Shown one piece after another: positions 32,824 through 42,929 of a DNA stretch of 64,000 nucleotides; the stretch's first letter is position 1, and every line of letters starts with the position of its first letter. The notes under the pieces are model-generated. The model saw only the letters and a list, made by a program, of their open reading frames with translations. It was not told the DNA's origin and ran no database searches. Source of the stretch: Hyaloperonospora brassicae (Eukaryota; Oomycota; Peronosporomycetes; Peronosporales; Peronosporaceae). The DNA is taken from positions 107,565 to 171,564 of the forward strand of contig CANTFL010000361.1 of assembly GCA_947650285.1 (NCBI GenBank). The letters run 5' to 3'. The translations under genes were made by a program, and so were the position numbers.

Positions 32824-33288
32824 GGTGCTGGATGGACGGCTTGATGGATGTTCCGTGCTCGGCTTGGCAAAAGGCAGAATGAACAACGAGATAGCAGTGT
32901 TTGAGAGCGATAGACGCCGCGCACGCACTCGGGACCGAGCGACAGGATGGGGATGGAGGTATCGCGATTATACACAACGTTGACAGAAGCGCCACTCGTG
33001 GGAGCCTTTCCACACGCACGTAATGTACTGAGGTTCTTTCAGAATTCCCAAAATATCACACTTGAGATCGAACCAGAAAAAGTCTAACCCGCACCCATTT
33101 GCCGCACCAATCGCTCATTTGATCCTTATTGGGTAAAGTTTTCGCCTTTTTGGGTCGGATGACAAACTGCGCAGCTGTGCTGTGGGTAGATCTGCACAGA
33201 ACTGCAGAATTCTCAATATGATGGTCCTGAATTATACAAAGCGAACTACTCTTAAAGATACTACGAATATGCTGTTCTATGAATCATC

Positions 33289-33860
33289 CTACTCCATACT
33301 GCGATAGCATGCTCGTCGCGGAAATGTGGTTCCTCGAGGATCATAGTATCTGTCATCATCTGCAGGCGCCCAATTTCCAGCCCTGAGCGACGCGAGCATC
33401 TGTTCGTGCATTTCCGAGCTCAAAGAGGGGTGGGGGGCATGCAGGAGGAAGTCACTGAGATGATGCATTGAGGGCAAGGCCCTGTATTGGGTCGTCGCAA
33501 GCTGGAGGTGCTGACCGTGCTGTCCGTCAGGAAAAAGCGAATGGGGACTGGGAAGCAACATTGAAGGATGCATCTGATCATTATGTTGCACTGATGACTG
33601 GAACCGAGCGTACTGCGGAAGCGACGCATGCGACTGGCCGTACTGCTGCAATGAAAGTTGCGACTGTTCATACTGCAGCTGAGGCTGCATTGCCAAAAAG
33701 CGGAGTTGCTGAAATGGCGGCGGCTGAGATTGAGGGGTCCAAAGTGCTGCGGCTGTTAATACTGCCGGTACGAACCCTCTTGGTGAAAGTCTGGTTGGGA
33801 CGGCACAAACTCAGAATCTTCACTTGTGCCGCACTTACTGCAATTGCCTCTTTGACTTAC
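33289..33860 (-). pseudogene. Gln/Ser/His-rich protein, decayed
   Basis: The frame 33696-33289 encodes Gln-rich, Tyr/Met-punctuated sequence (SQLSLQQYGQSHASLPQYAR) and a more ordered end (HHLSDFLLHAPHPSLSSEMH, DDRYYDPRGTTFPRR). The same composition continues upstream to about 33860 in shifted frames (EFVPSQPDFHQEGSYRQY), just after NCSKCGTSED, which looks like half of a zinc ribbon. It resembles the low-complexity tail of a host regulatory protein. The frame breaks suggest a pseudogene. Family not recognised. Confidence 0.35.
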
Positions 33861-33960
33861 TACAGTCTCGCTTATCCCTCGCAATCAAGAAGTTTCTTGT
33901 CCCATGTTGCAGTCCAGTATAATGTGGTTGACACTATTCAGAGTGTTTTTTATACTTGAG

Positions 33961-35229
33961 TTGAGTATAGTACTGGTTTTGGGACTTTTGTGCATTTGTG
34001 ATACTAATTATGAGATTTACTCTCTAATTACAAATGCCTGATTGCGAGTGATTGGCTACGAGCAACTTATCACGGGGACTGATTACGGGCAACCGATTAC
34101 GGGCAATTGATTATGAACGCCCGTCTTTGGCAAGAATCCTCCATTGCGGAATCCAGAATCAGTGGGGGTCTGCCTCGGGCATTCTTCTCGCTCGGCCATA
34201 GGTTGCGCGGGAGTAGAGACGGGAATGTTTACGGTCGACGGCATTCTCGTGCCACGCGTCAAAGGTACGGTATGCGCACACGTTCGATCAAAAGGAAAGA
34301 GTGTTGGGGTAGACAAGTCAATAAAATATTATATTATATAGTATGAGGGGAAAATGGAAAGTTTATATATTCTGATAAAATCTGAATGGATGTAATCGGG
34401 AAAAATCGTTTAACCTCGCGTGCCCCAATGTTTGTGTCACTCGTGACAGTGACGATCGCGTCAGCCCTCCAGTGGCCCATCATTTGTGTCCCACCTTCAA
34501 CAAAGCAGTCATTTCGGGGATCCAGCGCGGCACGTATGCTTTCTTTGGCATTTGCACACTTTAAATACCCGACAGGCCGAGCGGCCGCGCCGGATTTCAA
34601 ACGGTGCCTGTTCGTCACAAGGACACTGCAGTATAATTCGACAATTCCGAAAGCGTCGTCAACGGTGGTTAGCCCCGAGCAACCACCGTACCCAATTGAG
34701 CACCGGAATTTCCACTCGGGCTTAGGAATATCAGATCTGTCCTGTTTTCAACTGTAAGCGTGAATAAGACAGAGATACAGACTAGTTTGTTGTTCCATTT
34801 GGATGCAAGATACCGGTACATCCTTAGTCTAGCTAGCAACGCCGGTATTACCGTTCAAGTCCGATAGTTTTACGGGGCTAAGCACCTGAGGTGCTGGCCC
34901 CAAAGATGTTCATTAAAGCTCGCTCTGGAATACCAGCACGCTTGCACCCCATGTTGTTGATTGGAGTGTCGATACTCCCGCTTGGCAACACAGCGCGAAG
35001 TTGCCGTAAACCCATGTCCCACGCTGTCGGCGATCGTAGCGCGTTTATGTAGGAACTTGACCCTGTTTCGTTGGAATCATAAACAGGTAAGACAAGCACA
35101 GATAAGAATATGCCACAAGCGCTTACAGACAGCGGCGTAGTTCTTCGTTTTGTCGGGATGGTCCCGACTAGGATGTCTGATTCTCACACTTTAAAGTTTT
35201 GGCGCCCTTTGGCTGGCGCTATGCGCATG
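33961..35229. other. Unassigned stretch left of element C
   Basis: Two minus-strand open frames look somewhat protein-like: 34618-34334 (RPVGYLKCANAKESIRAALD) and about 35150-34878 (a hydrophobic segment, then LRSPTAWDMGLRQLRAVLPS). I recognise neither, and no start or splice structure is convincing. Near 34060-34115 there is a loose run of GATTACGGGCAA-like units. Confidence 0.3.
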
Positions 35230-35234
35230 AAATC

Positions 35235-35759
35235 TGTAGCGGAGATACACAGCTCTTTAAGTCAGAGAAAGACTTAACGCTCTTACGAGCAACTTTGGTT
35301 CTACGAACCCGACTCAGAGAGTCAACAGCTCAGAGAGCTAAGGTTTTGGTTCAGAGAATCCGACTCAGAGAGTCAACAAGCTCAGAGAGCTTACGGTCCC
35401 CGTTCTTAAGGGACCAAACGATTCAAAAGAATCACAGCACAGAGTGCTCAGGAGCAGCTACCTTCACAGGTATTGCTAGCTCCTACCGATCAAAGACGCC
35501 TCGTAAGGCACGTGTCTTTCAGTGATCAAAAGGGAACTAAATTTTTATTTCTTTATTAAACCTAAAAGAACACCTTAGAACAACGTATTTAACCTGCCCT
35601 TAATAACCTTTTAAAAGATCTCGTAATCAATTGATGACAGACATCGGTCTTCAACAATTGATACACTCACTGTGTTCTAAAATTACGTTATAGGGTACCC
35701 CCTCTCTTGCGTGCACCACACATATCGTCGACTACCAGCCGACGTGCAACCCCGTTACA
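35235..35759 (-). repeat. Element C 3' LTR
   Basis: On the plus strand it begins TGTAGC and ends CCCCGTTACA; in element orientation it begins TGTAACGGGG. It holds the hairpin array at 35279-35485. Confidence 0.93.
35279..35485 (-). repeat. Array of eleven or more mini-hairpins, several with constant AGA loop (element C LTR)
   Basis: Consecutive hairpins, plus-strand arms: GCTC/GAGC (35279-35290), GGTTC/GAACC (35297-35309), GACTC-AGA-GAGTC (35311-35323), AGCTC-AGA-GAGCT (35327-35339), GGTTC-AGA-GAATCC (35348-35361, perfect in the other LTR), GACTC-AGA-GAGTC (35362-35374), AAGCTC-AGA-GAGCTT (35378-35392), GGTCCC/GGGACC (35395-35415), GATTC/GAATC (35420-35433), AGCAC-AGA-GTGCT (35436-35448), TACCT/AGGTA nested in AGGAGC/GCTCCT (about 35450-35485). 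In element orientation this is the end of the LTR next to the primer site, so it would lie in the 5' leader of the RNA. Confidence 0.88.
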
Positions 35760-35775
35760 CCCTCCCCCACCAGAC
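35760..35775 (-). promoter_or_regulatory. Element C polypurine tract
   Basis: The plus strand reads CCCTCCCCCACCAGAC directly after the LTR. On the element strand this is GTCTGGTGGGGGAGGG immediately before TGTAACGGGG. Confidence 0.75.
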
Positions 35776-35868
35776 TGACGTTACCACAAAACGTCAATCG
35801 GCTTCTTTCATCGAAGAGGTCGGTGTGTATGTGTGCTTAACCTCACGGTTGCTAAAACACGAAACACC

Positions 35869-37170
35869 ATGGCATTGCCACCCAACGAATCTCGAAATCT
35901 TTCATCTTACCTCGACTTCGATGAGGATGTGGACTATGGTAGTGATACCAGTGTCCCTGGATATGACAAGATATCGTCCCACTCCGCTGTACCTGAGGAT
36001 CGTCCTCTAATAGCTCCGAATCCGTTCGTTGAACGTGGTGATACCACCGCGCCAGTGGCGCAGCATCATACAACAGATGCAGATGAGAACATCATCACGA
36101 ACCCGCTAGACGAGCAACAGGAGCTGATCCTTCAGCGTGAGGAGAAAGCTCGACGCCGAGCGCATACCCAGGCGGTTGTTCAGAACCGGAGTGGTTACGT
36201 GTTTGCAATACCTGACGTGGAGCAACGTCTCCGTCAAGCGGAAGGCCGTAGCCTCGCAACATGGACAATTGCATCAGAGGCCACGTCGCCGGAAGACATT
36301 GCATTCCGTAAGGTTCTACATGAGAGGTATCTCGAATCATTCTTTACCACGCAAGGCCAGTACCTTGCACACCTTGAGAGTCTCTCTCATGGTGTTATGG
36401 TTCGACCGATAAAGGGCGTGCCCATCTTGTTGTTCGCTGGCGAACTGCCCGAGGAGAAGGACAATCAATTTATCCTTTGGGTGTACCGCAAGCGGCACCT
36501 TAGTAGTGTGCCAGCGCTGCGGGCCAAAGCCGATGTGGCTGATGTTAGTCTAGGACGAAAGCACCGGTTCGAGTATGCCAAGCTCAAGGCCAGAGGCCAG
36601 TTGCGTACACGTACGCGTTATGCTCCTGCTACAATGGTAGCCACGGGTCACGACCCTAAGGTGCGGAGCAACATGCTACCTCCCACCACTATTGGTGAGA
36701 AGCGTTCTCGTTCGCAAGGCGACCCTGGTCACGATGTTGAAAAACATCCACGGCGTAAGGGCAGTCCTGCCGAAGGGGCATCTCATACTCCCATGAGTTC
36801 TCCGACTCCGGAAACCCTCGCCACTTCACCAGATACTGGTATTGGCCACTACGCCGACATCGCTGAAGGAGTCGCTCCACATGGAACTGGTGGTTCCCTT
36901 GCTCATCGAGCAGAGTCGGTGGTGGTCGGGGTACCGAAGGAGGAGCATGAGAAGGTGCTCCGTAAGCTGAGTGGTCTCCAAGAGACATTGGGTAAGACTT
37001 AGAGTGCGCTCGACGCGATACAAGCCCGTGTTCAAGCATTGGAGTTGGCCTTAGCCCGTGTGGATGGTCAGCTTGACCTCCTGCTGCGAATGCAACAGCC
37101 GACGGCAAGGCCCTATTACCCGGCGCAAGCGCCTCCGATTTTGCATGGGACGGGTCCCGATAAGGCTTAA
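35869..37170 (+). pseudogene. Element C convergent antisense ORF, acidic N-terminus and C-terminal coiled coil
   Basis: ATG at 35869 in CACCATGG, 110 bp inside the 3' LTR. 377 codons are open to a TAG at 37000-37002, and the same frame then reads on to a TAA at 37168-37170, so 433 codons contain a single stop. It overlaps the integrase/chromodomain end of pol by 482 bp on the other strand. The N-terminus is acidic (YLDFDEDVDYGSDTSVPGYD). A central folded-looking block follows (SPEDIAFRKVLHERYLESFF, GVPILLFAGELPEEKDNQFI). Then come basic and Ser/Pro-rich linkers (EKRSRSQGDPGHDVEKHPRR) and a terminal coiled coil (HEKVLRKLSGLQETL, then ALDAIQARVQALELALARV). No known domain recognised. It is better preserved than the pol of the same copy. 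Confidence 0.72.
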
Positions 37171-37456
37171 GTAAGCCAACGTAGAACACTGGGTACGTGC
37201 GCAGTTTGCGCGGAAGGTTGAGCGTGTACGCCAATCCCTTCTTAGCAATGACCGTGAATGGCCCAATGAAGCGCGGACGCAACTTTGTCATGAAGACGGC
37301 AGACACTACATTTGTAGGTAGGTTTTTAGCATAAAATAGAACTTGGTCTCCGACCTTATAACTTTCAATACAACTTCTGCCTGTAGCATCAGCTTGTTCC
37401 TTTTGTTTATCTTGGCTATCAGCCAGTGCATCATGTACGTGTCGTAACACATTCAA
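36689..37456 (-). pseudogene. Element C integrase C-terminus and chromodomain
   Basis: Minus-strand. GDQVLFYAKNLPTNVV, RPRFIGPFTVIAKKGLAYTL and RTYPVFYVGLLKPYR form the GPY/F-type domain. After a Pro/His-rich linker the chromodomain HQFHVERLLQRCRRSGQYQY, then VKWRGFPESENSWEYE, lies at about 36850-36735. Same frame as the rest of pol, separated from it by stops. Confidence 0.87.
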
Positions 37457-37546
37457 GCGCGTTGCGAGAAACTCGCTTACCTGTTTTTGAATAGTAGCAG
37501 GGCTGATATCATCAAGCCGATCGGCAACTCCTCCCCCACCAAGCCC

Positions 37547-38575
37547 TTAAATACGCAGTGGTAGCGTTAACGGAACGCGAGGGTGTGTGAGACTATTCAC
37601 ATAAAACGGTGTGTAGCCGGTGGAGGCATGCACGGCGTTATTCAACGCAAACTCAACGACAGGGAGCATCGAACCCCTACGCTTAGGCGTTTCAGCGCAA
37701 ACACTGCGTAATATGTCACCGATAACGCGATTGACTCGCTCAGTTTGACCATCGGTCTGCGGATGATCCGCCGTGGACATGTCCAAACGTGTGTCGAGCA
37801 CCTTGAAGATGGACTTCTAAAACTTCCCAGTGAAGCGAGAGTCTCGGTCAGAGACAATTGCCACAGGCAAGCCGTGTTGTCGAAACACTCGATCGATAAA
37901 CAGCGTAGCTGTACCTTCACCATCAATGGTATTTGGCACAGCCGCCAAGTGAGCCATCTTTCTCAAACGGTTAACAAAGACCACAATACCCGTATTGCCT
38001 TGCACATATTTCGGCAGACCGAACATGAAATCCATGCTGATGGACTCCCAGCACCCAGAGGGTATAGGAAGATTAGCGAGCGGCGTAGCCGCATGAGCTG
38101 AGGGTTTCGCTCGTTGACACGTTTCGCACGTACGCACGTATGTGCTTACCCATTTATAAAGTTTGGGCCACCAATAATATTGGCTCACAGAGCTATATGT
38201 CTTCCCTCGACCGAGATGACCGCTCACCGCGGTATCATGCGCCTCATAGAGGATGCGATACTTCAATTTATCATCATGAGGAACAACGATACGGGGAGTA
38301 TCCTCCATATCTTTGCTATAGCACAACAGACCTTGATCGATGGAATATCGATGTAGCCTCGCACGCAAATGTGCCGACAATTTAATGTCTGAGTCGTTAA
38401 ACTCCTCGCTCCCCAGAGCACGTAGCAAAGCTACCCAATGTTCATCTTTGGAAAATGCCGAACAAATGAGGTCTGTAACCGATGATGACAGAGACGTAAC
38501 ATGAGCAAGCTCATATTCAGGTCTACGTGACAACGCATCAGCCAAAGCATTTTGCTTGCCCTGCTTATACTTCAC
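37547..38575 (-). pseudogene. Element C integrase zinc domain and catalytic core
   Basis: 38575-37817 then 37801-37547, same frame. RNase H tail QNALADALSRRPEYE; zinc domain YEAHDTAVSGHLGRGKT ... TCETCQRAK; core with SMDFMFGLP, VSDRDSRF and DHPQTDGQTERVNRV. A stop breaks the core between the second Asp and the Glu. Confidence 0.87.
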
Positions 38576-38686
38576 CTCGAAGTTGTATTACGCAAAGAAT
38601 GAGAGCCAACGAGCCATTCGCTGAAAAAGGTGTGGCGACTAGGTAGCAATGCGTAATGACGCATGATCTGTATAGATCACAAAAGA

Positions 38687-39775
38687 CTAAGAGCCAACCA
38701 GATGAACTCTAAATTTAACTAAAGCATACTTCATTGCAAGTAGCTCTTTGGCATGAACTGGATAGTTGTTTTCAGCTGTTTTCAGCTGCCGGGACTCAAA
38801 CGCAATGACGCGTTCCCGTCCATCATTATCTGTTTGTAACAGAACACTGACGATGGCAAAGTCAGATGCGTCACAGACGACACTAAAAGGCCGATCAGGA
38901 TCGGGCAAAGCCAAGATTGGCGCATGAAGAAGACTCTCTTTAACATTCGTAAAGGCTTCATGCTCGGTGTTAGTCCAACACCATTCCACATCCTTTTTAA
39001 GGAGATTGGATAATGGCCGAGCCATGTCCGCATAGTTCGCAATATACTTGTGTAAGTAATTGGCAAGACCAAGCCACTTACGTAAGTCCTTTTGGTTCTG
39101 AGGAACCGTCCAATCAAATATGGCTTTTATCTTAGCGGGATCCGCTCTAATATCACGCTTCCCAATGAAGAACCCTAAAAAGGGAATCTCTTGTGCATCA
39201 AAGATGCACTTAGAGGCGTTGGCATACAACTTGTTTGTGCGCATGCACTCGAGCACTGCTCATAAATGGTCGATGTGATTATCCACATAAGACCGGCCGT
39301 TCATAGCACGACTATGGACAAAGATGCCATCAAAGTACGTCTGTGAATAACCTCGATGAGGCCGAATCAGTTGCGTCACAAGACGATTGAACGTAGCTGG
39401 GGCATTTGATAACACTTGCGGCATAACAAGCCACTCCCAGAGCATAGCGCTCGGAGTGCTGACCGCTGTTAGCGGGATACCGTTCTCACGCATGAGTAAT
39501 TGGTAATAACCATCGACTAAATCGAGTGCACTGTACATTGTACATCCCACCATATTATTCTGAAGAACATCTTTTCGAGGGATAGGTGTCTGAGCCGGGA
39601 TCGTGGCAGCATTAAGCTTATTGTAAGCATGAACAATGCGCCACTTTCCATTGGGCTTTCGAACACAAAATGTGGGCGTGGAATGAGGATATTTGCTCTC
39701 ACGAACCATGCCCGCTGCGTGCTTTGCACGAAAGAAGTCGTCTATGACGTCACACTTCTCCTTTGGTAAGGCCAC
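38687..39775 (-). pseudogene. Element C reverse transcriptase and RNase H, catalytic Asp lost
   Basis: 39775-39260 and 39256-38687 in one frame with a stop between. RT motifs: VRKPNGKWRIVHAYNKLNAA, YSALDLVDGYYQLLM, SNAPATFNRL. The catalytic box reads YFDG (in QTYFDGIFVHS, near 39340-39310) instead of YFDD, which removes the second catalytic aspartate. Thumb and RNase H follow (LRKWLGLANYLHKYIANY, SVVCDASDFAIVSVLLQ). Confidence 0.88.
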
Positions 39776-40708
39776 TACCGTGTTACGCAGTATTTAGTTC
39801 CAGGAACTAGGTCAATTTCGTGAAGCACACCTCTGTCAGGAGGTAAGACAGACGGCGGGTCGTGACACACCACGTCTTGAAATTTCTTTACCAAAGGATA
39901 AAACGGATATAGCGGATCTTTAAGGATCGCAGATTCACTGCGCGCACTTTATGATGCCTTTGTGTCTTCGAGGACGGATTCGTCCAATAACGAGGAAGAA
40001 CTCAACTCTGCATCGGGTCGAATGACCACTAGATCGGATAATTCTCCGGCCTGTAAGGCTTGGATATAGTCACCGTCAGACATTCCGTCCAATTTGAAGA
40101 GAGCGTCCACAGACGGATGAGTTGCGAGACGGATGTTACCATCAACATGACCAGTTACTCCATTATACAAGTGTGTATAGTGCGTTGTTACTTTTATCAA
40201 TATGGGACGTATCTGACGAGGGGCGCTTCTCAGCTACCACCGTGCGTCGGGACTGACGGATCGTAGACCCATTACGCTTCTCAAAAGTTGGGACATTAGG
40301 GTCCCTGTAGTTGCACGTTGTCTTAGCACGCTCTATACGAGAGCTCATATCTTTAGTGACATCTGGTGGAGAGTTATGTAACTCGAACACATCACCCAGT
40401 GAATTAACACATACCACTTCACTTGCATTAAGTGGAATTTGCCCCGAATTCTCTGGCTATTTGCCAACAATGTCACTATCGACATTCAGTGAGGTGCCAT
40501 CGCGGCCGCCCTCACTCTGTGTAATTTCACGTGCCACCGCACTGACATCATAGGAATTACTTCCTGTATGTCCCGCCCGTAGGCCAACCATGCTTGACGC
40601 ATGCAGTGACTCATTATCGCAACGATTATCATTCAGCGGAGTACATCTCTATTCAAACACATTAGAAAAGCTCCGCTTAATATTCATGCTATAGACATTC
40701 GAGCTAGT
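39776..40708 (-). pseudogene. Element C linker between protease and RT
   Basis: Minus-strand sequence with several shifts. It contains the stretch ending in SSSSLLDESVLED (about 40200-39949), which matches the linker ahead of RT in elements B and B2 (SSSSMDESVL). Nothing else is recognisable. Confidence 0.5.
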
Positions 40709-40759
40709 TAGCTCCGACATACCAATGTCCAGCACATTGACATCTTCCGCCAATGACTC

Positions 40760-41220
40760 GCGCCAATAGTGTTTTGTTGCCTAGAAAAGGTGGGTTCATG
40801 ACTCTCCAAAGCTTCGCTAGGAACATTGCGCGTGGCGCCTAAGGTCTTGGACCTCCAATCATTCCATGGTTCATGGCGTTCAAGCCATGCCATGCCTAGG
40901 ATGAGATCTTATCTCGAATCCAAGTCAAGGACGAGACAGCGTTCAATGCTGTCAAAGTCCAAAAACTTCACGCCCAAGTTCAACGGAACTTTAGGCATTG
41001 TAACGCGACTACCCGTCGCTAACCGAACAGTGATGGAATCACCATCGTGCGCTTTGAGCGCCTCAGCATATTGCTGACTCCCCTCAAGGGAACGGCGTCT
41101 AGCATAGTTGCATGACGCCCCAGAATCGATTAATATCGACCAGTGCTTCTCAAAGCCTTGAATTGTCGCCTCAGCGAGTAACAAGCCAGGCTTGTATCCA
41201 CGCTCTATGCTTGCTTGCAC
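40760..41220 (-). pseudogene. Element C aspartic protease
   Basis: The active-site loop ILIDSGASCNYARRRSLEG is canonical (DSGAS), followed without a frame break by SITVRLATGSRVTMPKVPL and LVLDLDSR. The next frame gives MAWLERHEPWNDW, equivalent to the ILGLPWL region of element B. It would release mature pol products. Confidence 0.8.
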
Positions 41221-41306
41221 GAAGCTCTGTGGGGCTAAGCCCTGTGTTGATCCACCTCGTAGAGAAGTAAAAGAACTCAGTTCTACCCCAGTAGGGCGCC
41301 CCGCGC

Positions 41307-42346
41307 CTACTGGGTGTCGACGATTCCCCGTGCCATACCAAGTTTCTGGTTAAGGCTGGGGTTTCGACCCGTAGGAGTTGGTCGTTGATTACGCAAAGGA
41401 CAAGTGGGACGCAAGTGTTTAGTGCTTCCGCACATGTAACAGCGTCTCACCTTCTGTCTTTGCTCGGCAACATGAAACTCAGCTTCACCTTCATCTTCAG
41501 CATTGCTGAGATCCATCGGCTCGGGATTACAGTAATCTGGGCTATTTGCTGAGGTTTCCCTCGCATAGCTTGGGTTGTACCCATTCCAACCAAATCTTGC
41601 TGACTTAAAGTTATGCTCAGCATTCTGAGCGATGCTCACAGCCTCCTCATAAGTCGGGGGATGGACTCGAAAGACCTCGGTCCTGGCAGCGCCAGTGCGA
41701 AGACCTTCCATGAAGACTGTCACATAGACTGTCTCAGGGAGAGGGTCATACTGCATGGCAGCCATCAGAGTTATCAACTCCTGGACATAATCAGTTAACT
41801 CGTCCTTACCCTGACGGGTAGACAAGAAGCGTGAGCGCACGCGATAGGCCTGGTTAGGCGGCGAGAAAAACCGCAATAGGTCTAGCTTGAGCAAATCCCA
41901 TGTGGGGAACGCCAAGTCGACCGACGTGCCGCACGTCAAAGCCCATTCTCTAGCTCTTCCATCTACCTTTGAGATGACCAGCGAGACTCGCTGATGCTCG
42001 ATTGAGATCAAGCCAGATCTCATGGCCATCTCAATCTCACGGAACCAGAGGGTCAGGTTTTCCCCTCCTTCCCGAAGTAATGTTTAACGTCCACCTGAAG
42101 GGGACGAGGCTTAACCTCTTCTGGTGGCATCGCCATGTAGCGTGTCGGCATAGCCGACGCTACCTGGTTTTGAACCTGCCCTAAAAGGGCCGTTTCGTAC
42201 TGCATGAAGGTCTCGACTCGTGCATTGAGCACTTCGGGACCTTGTGCACCTAGAAACTCCACATACTCTAGGCCTACGGACGCGGTGAGCTTCTTAAGCG
42301 CGGCCTTTTGAACCTCAGAGAGGGGTGTGGATTGCTCCATCCTCAC
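41307..42346 (-). pseudogene. Element C gag with intact CCHC knuckle
   Basis: 42346-42053 and 42029-41307, in two frames. The N-terminal helical part (MRMEQSTPLSEVQKAALKKL) is followed by a capsid-like region (REWALTCGTSVDLAFPTWDL, VRSRFLSTRQGKDELTDYVQ). The zinc knuckle CYMCGSTKHLRPTC fits C-x2-C-x4-H-x4-C. One frameshift near 42050. Confidence 0.85.
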
Positions 42347-42380
42347 AGAGGATCAGTCGTTACCGACTCAGGCGTAGATC

Positions 42381-42397
42381 GACTACAAGTGCTACCA
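42381..42397 (-). promoter_or_regulatory. Element C primer-binding site
   Basis: On the minus strand TGGTAGCACTTGTAGTC begins two bases after the 5' LTR. It differs from element B's site by one missing T, so both lineages likely use the same tRNA primer. Confidence 0.72.
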
Positions 42398-42399
42398 AG

Positions 42400-42924
42400 T
42401 GTAGCAAGGCTAAACAGCTCCTTAGATCAGAGAAAGACTTAACGCTCTTACGAGCAACTTTGGTTCTACGAATCCGACTCAGAGAGTCAACAGCTCAGAG
42501 AGCTAAGGTTTTGGTTCAGAGAACCCGACTCAGAGAGTCAACAAGCTCAGAGAGCTTACGGTCCCCGTTCCTAAGGGACCAAACGATTCAAAAGAATCAC
42601 AGCACAGAGTGCTCAGGAGCAGCTACCTTCACAGGTATTGCTAGCTCCTACCGATCAAAGACGCCTCGTAAGGCACGTGTCTTTCAGTGATCAAAAGGGA
42701 ACTAAATTTTTATTTCTTTATTAAACCTAAAAGAACACCTTAGAACAACGTATTTAACCTGCCCTAAATAACCTTTTAAAATATCTCGTAATCAATTGAT
42801 GACAGACATCGGTCTTCAACAATTGATACACTCACTGTGTTCTAAAATTACTTTATAGGGTACCCCCTCTCTTGCGTGCACCACACATATCGTCGACTAC
42901 CTGCCGACGTGTATCCCCGTTAGA
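42400..42924 (-). repeat. Element C 5' LTR (with second copy of the hairpin array at 42444-42650)
   Basis: 525 bp, offset 7165 from the left copy. The AGA-loop hairpins are kept, and one that is imperfect on the left (GGTTC-AGA-GAATCC) is perfect here (GGTTC-AGA-GAACC). Terminal GTTAGA replaces GTTACA. Confidence 0.93.
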
Positions 42925-42929
42925 AAATC

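Larger units (their letters stand above)
35230..42929 (-). mobile_element. Element C: complete Ty3/gypsy chromovirus
   Basis: Minus-strand element with 525-bp LTRs (35235-35759 and 42400-42924) and an exact 5-bp target duplication AAATC (35230-35234 and 42925-42929). From right to left: LTR, PBS, gag, protease, RT, RNase H, integrase, chromodomain, convergent plus-strand ORF, polypurine tract, LTR. The LTRs differ at roughly 3% of positions. Pol is in one frame from 39775 to 36689 but carries several in-frame stops. The RT active site is mutated, so the copy is dead. Confidence 0.93.

Noticed and set aside
32708..32983. Plus-strand 91-codon frame overlapping the small cysteine-rich gene
   Set aside because: No motif, no start context, ends in basic low-complexity sequence; the opposite strand gives a coherent secreted-protein plan.
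37680..37720. Apparent loss of the integrase catalytic Glu in element C (NRVIGDIL versus NRVLEEIL)
   Set aside because: Counting the D-35-E spacing in element B places the catalytic Glu in DGQTER, which element C keeps.
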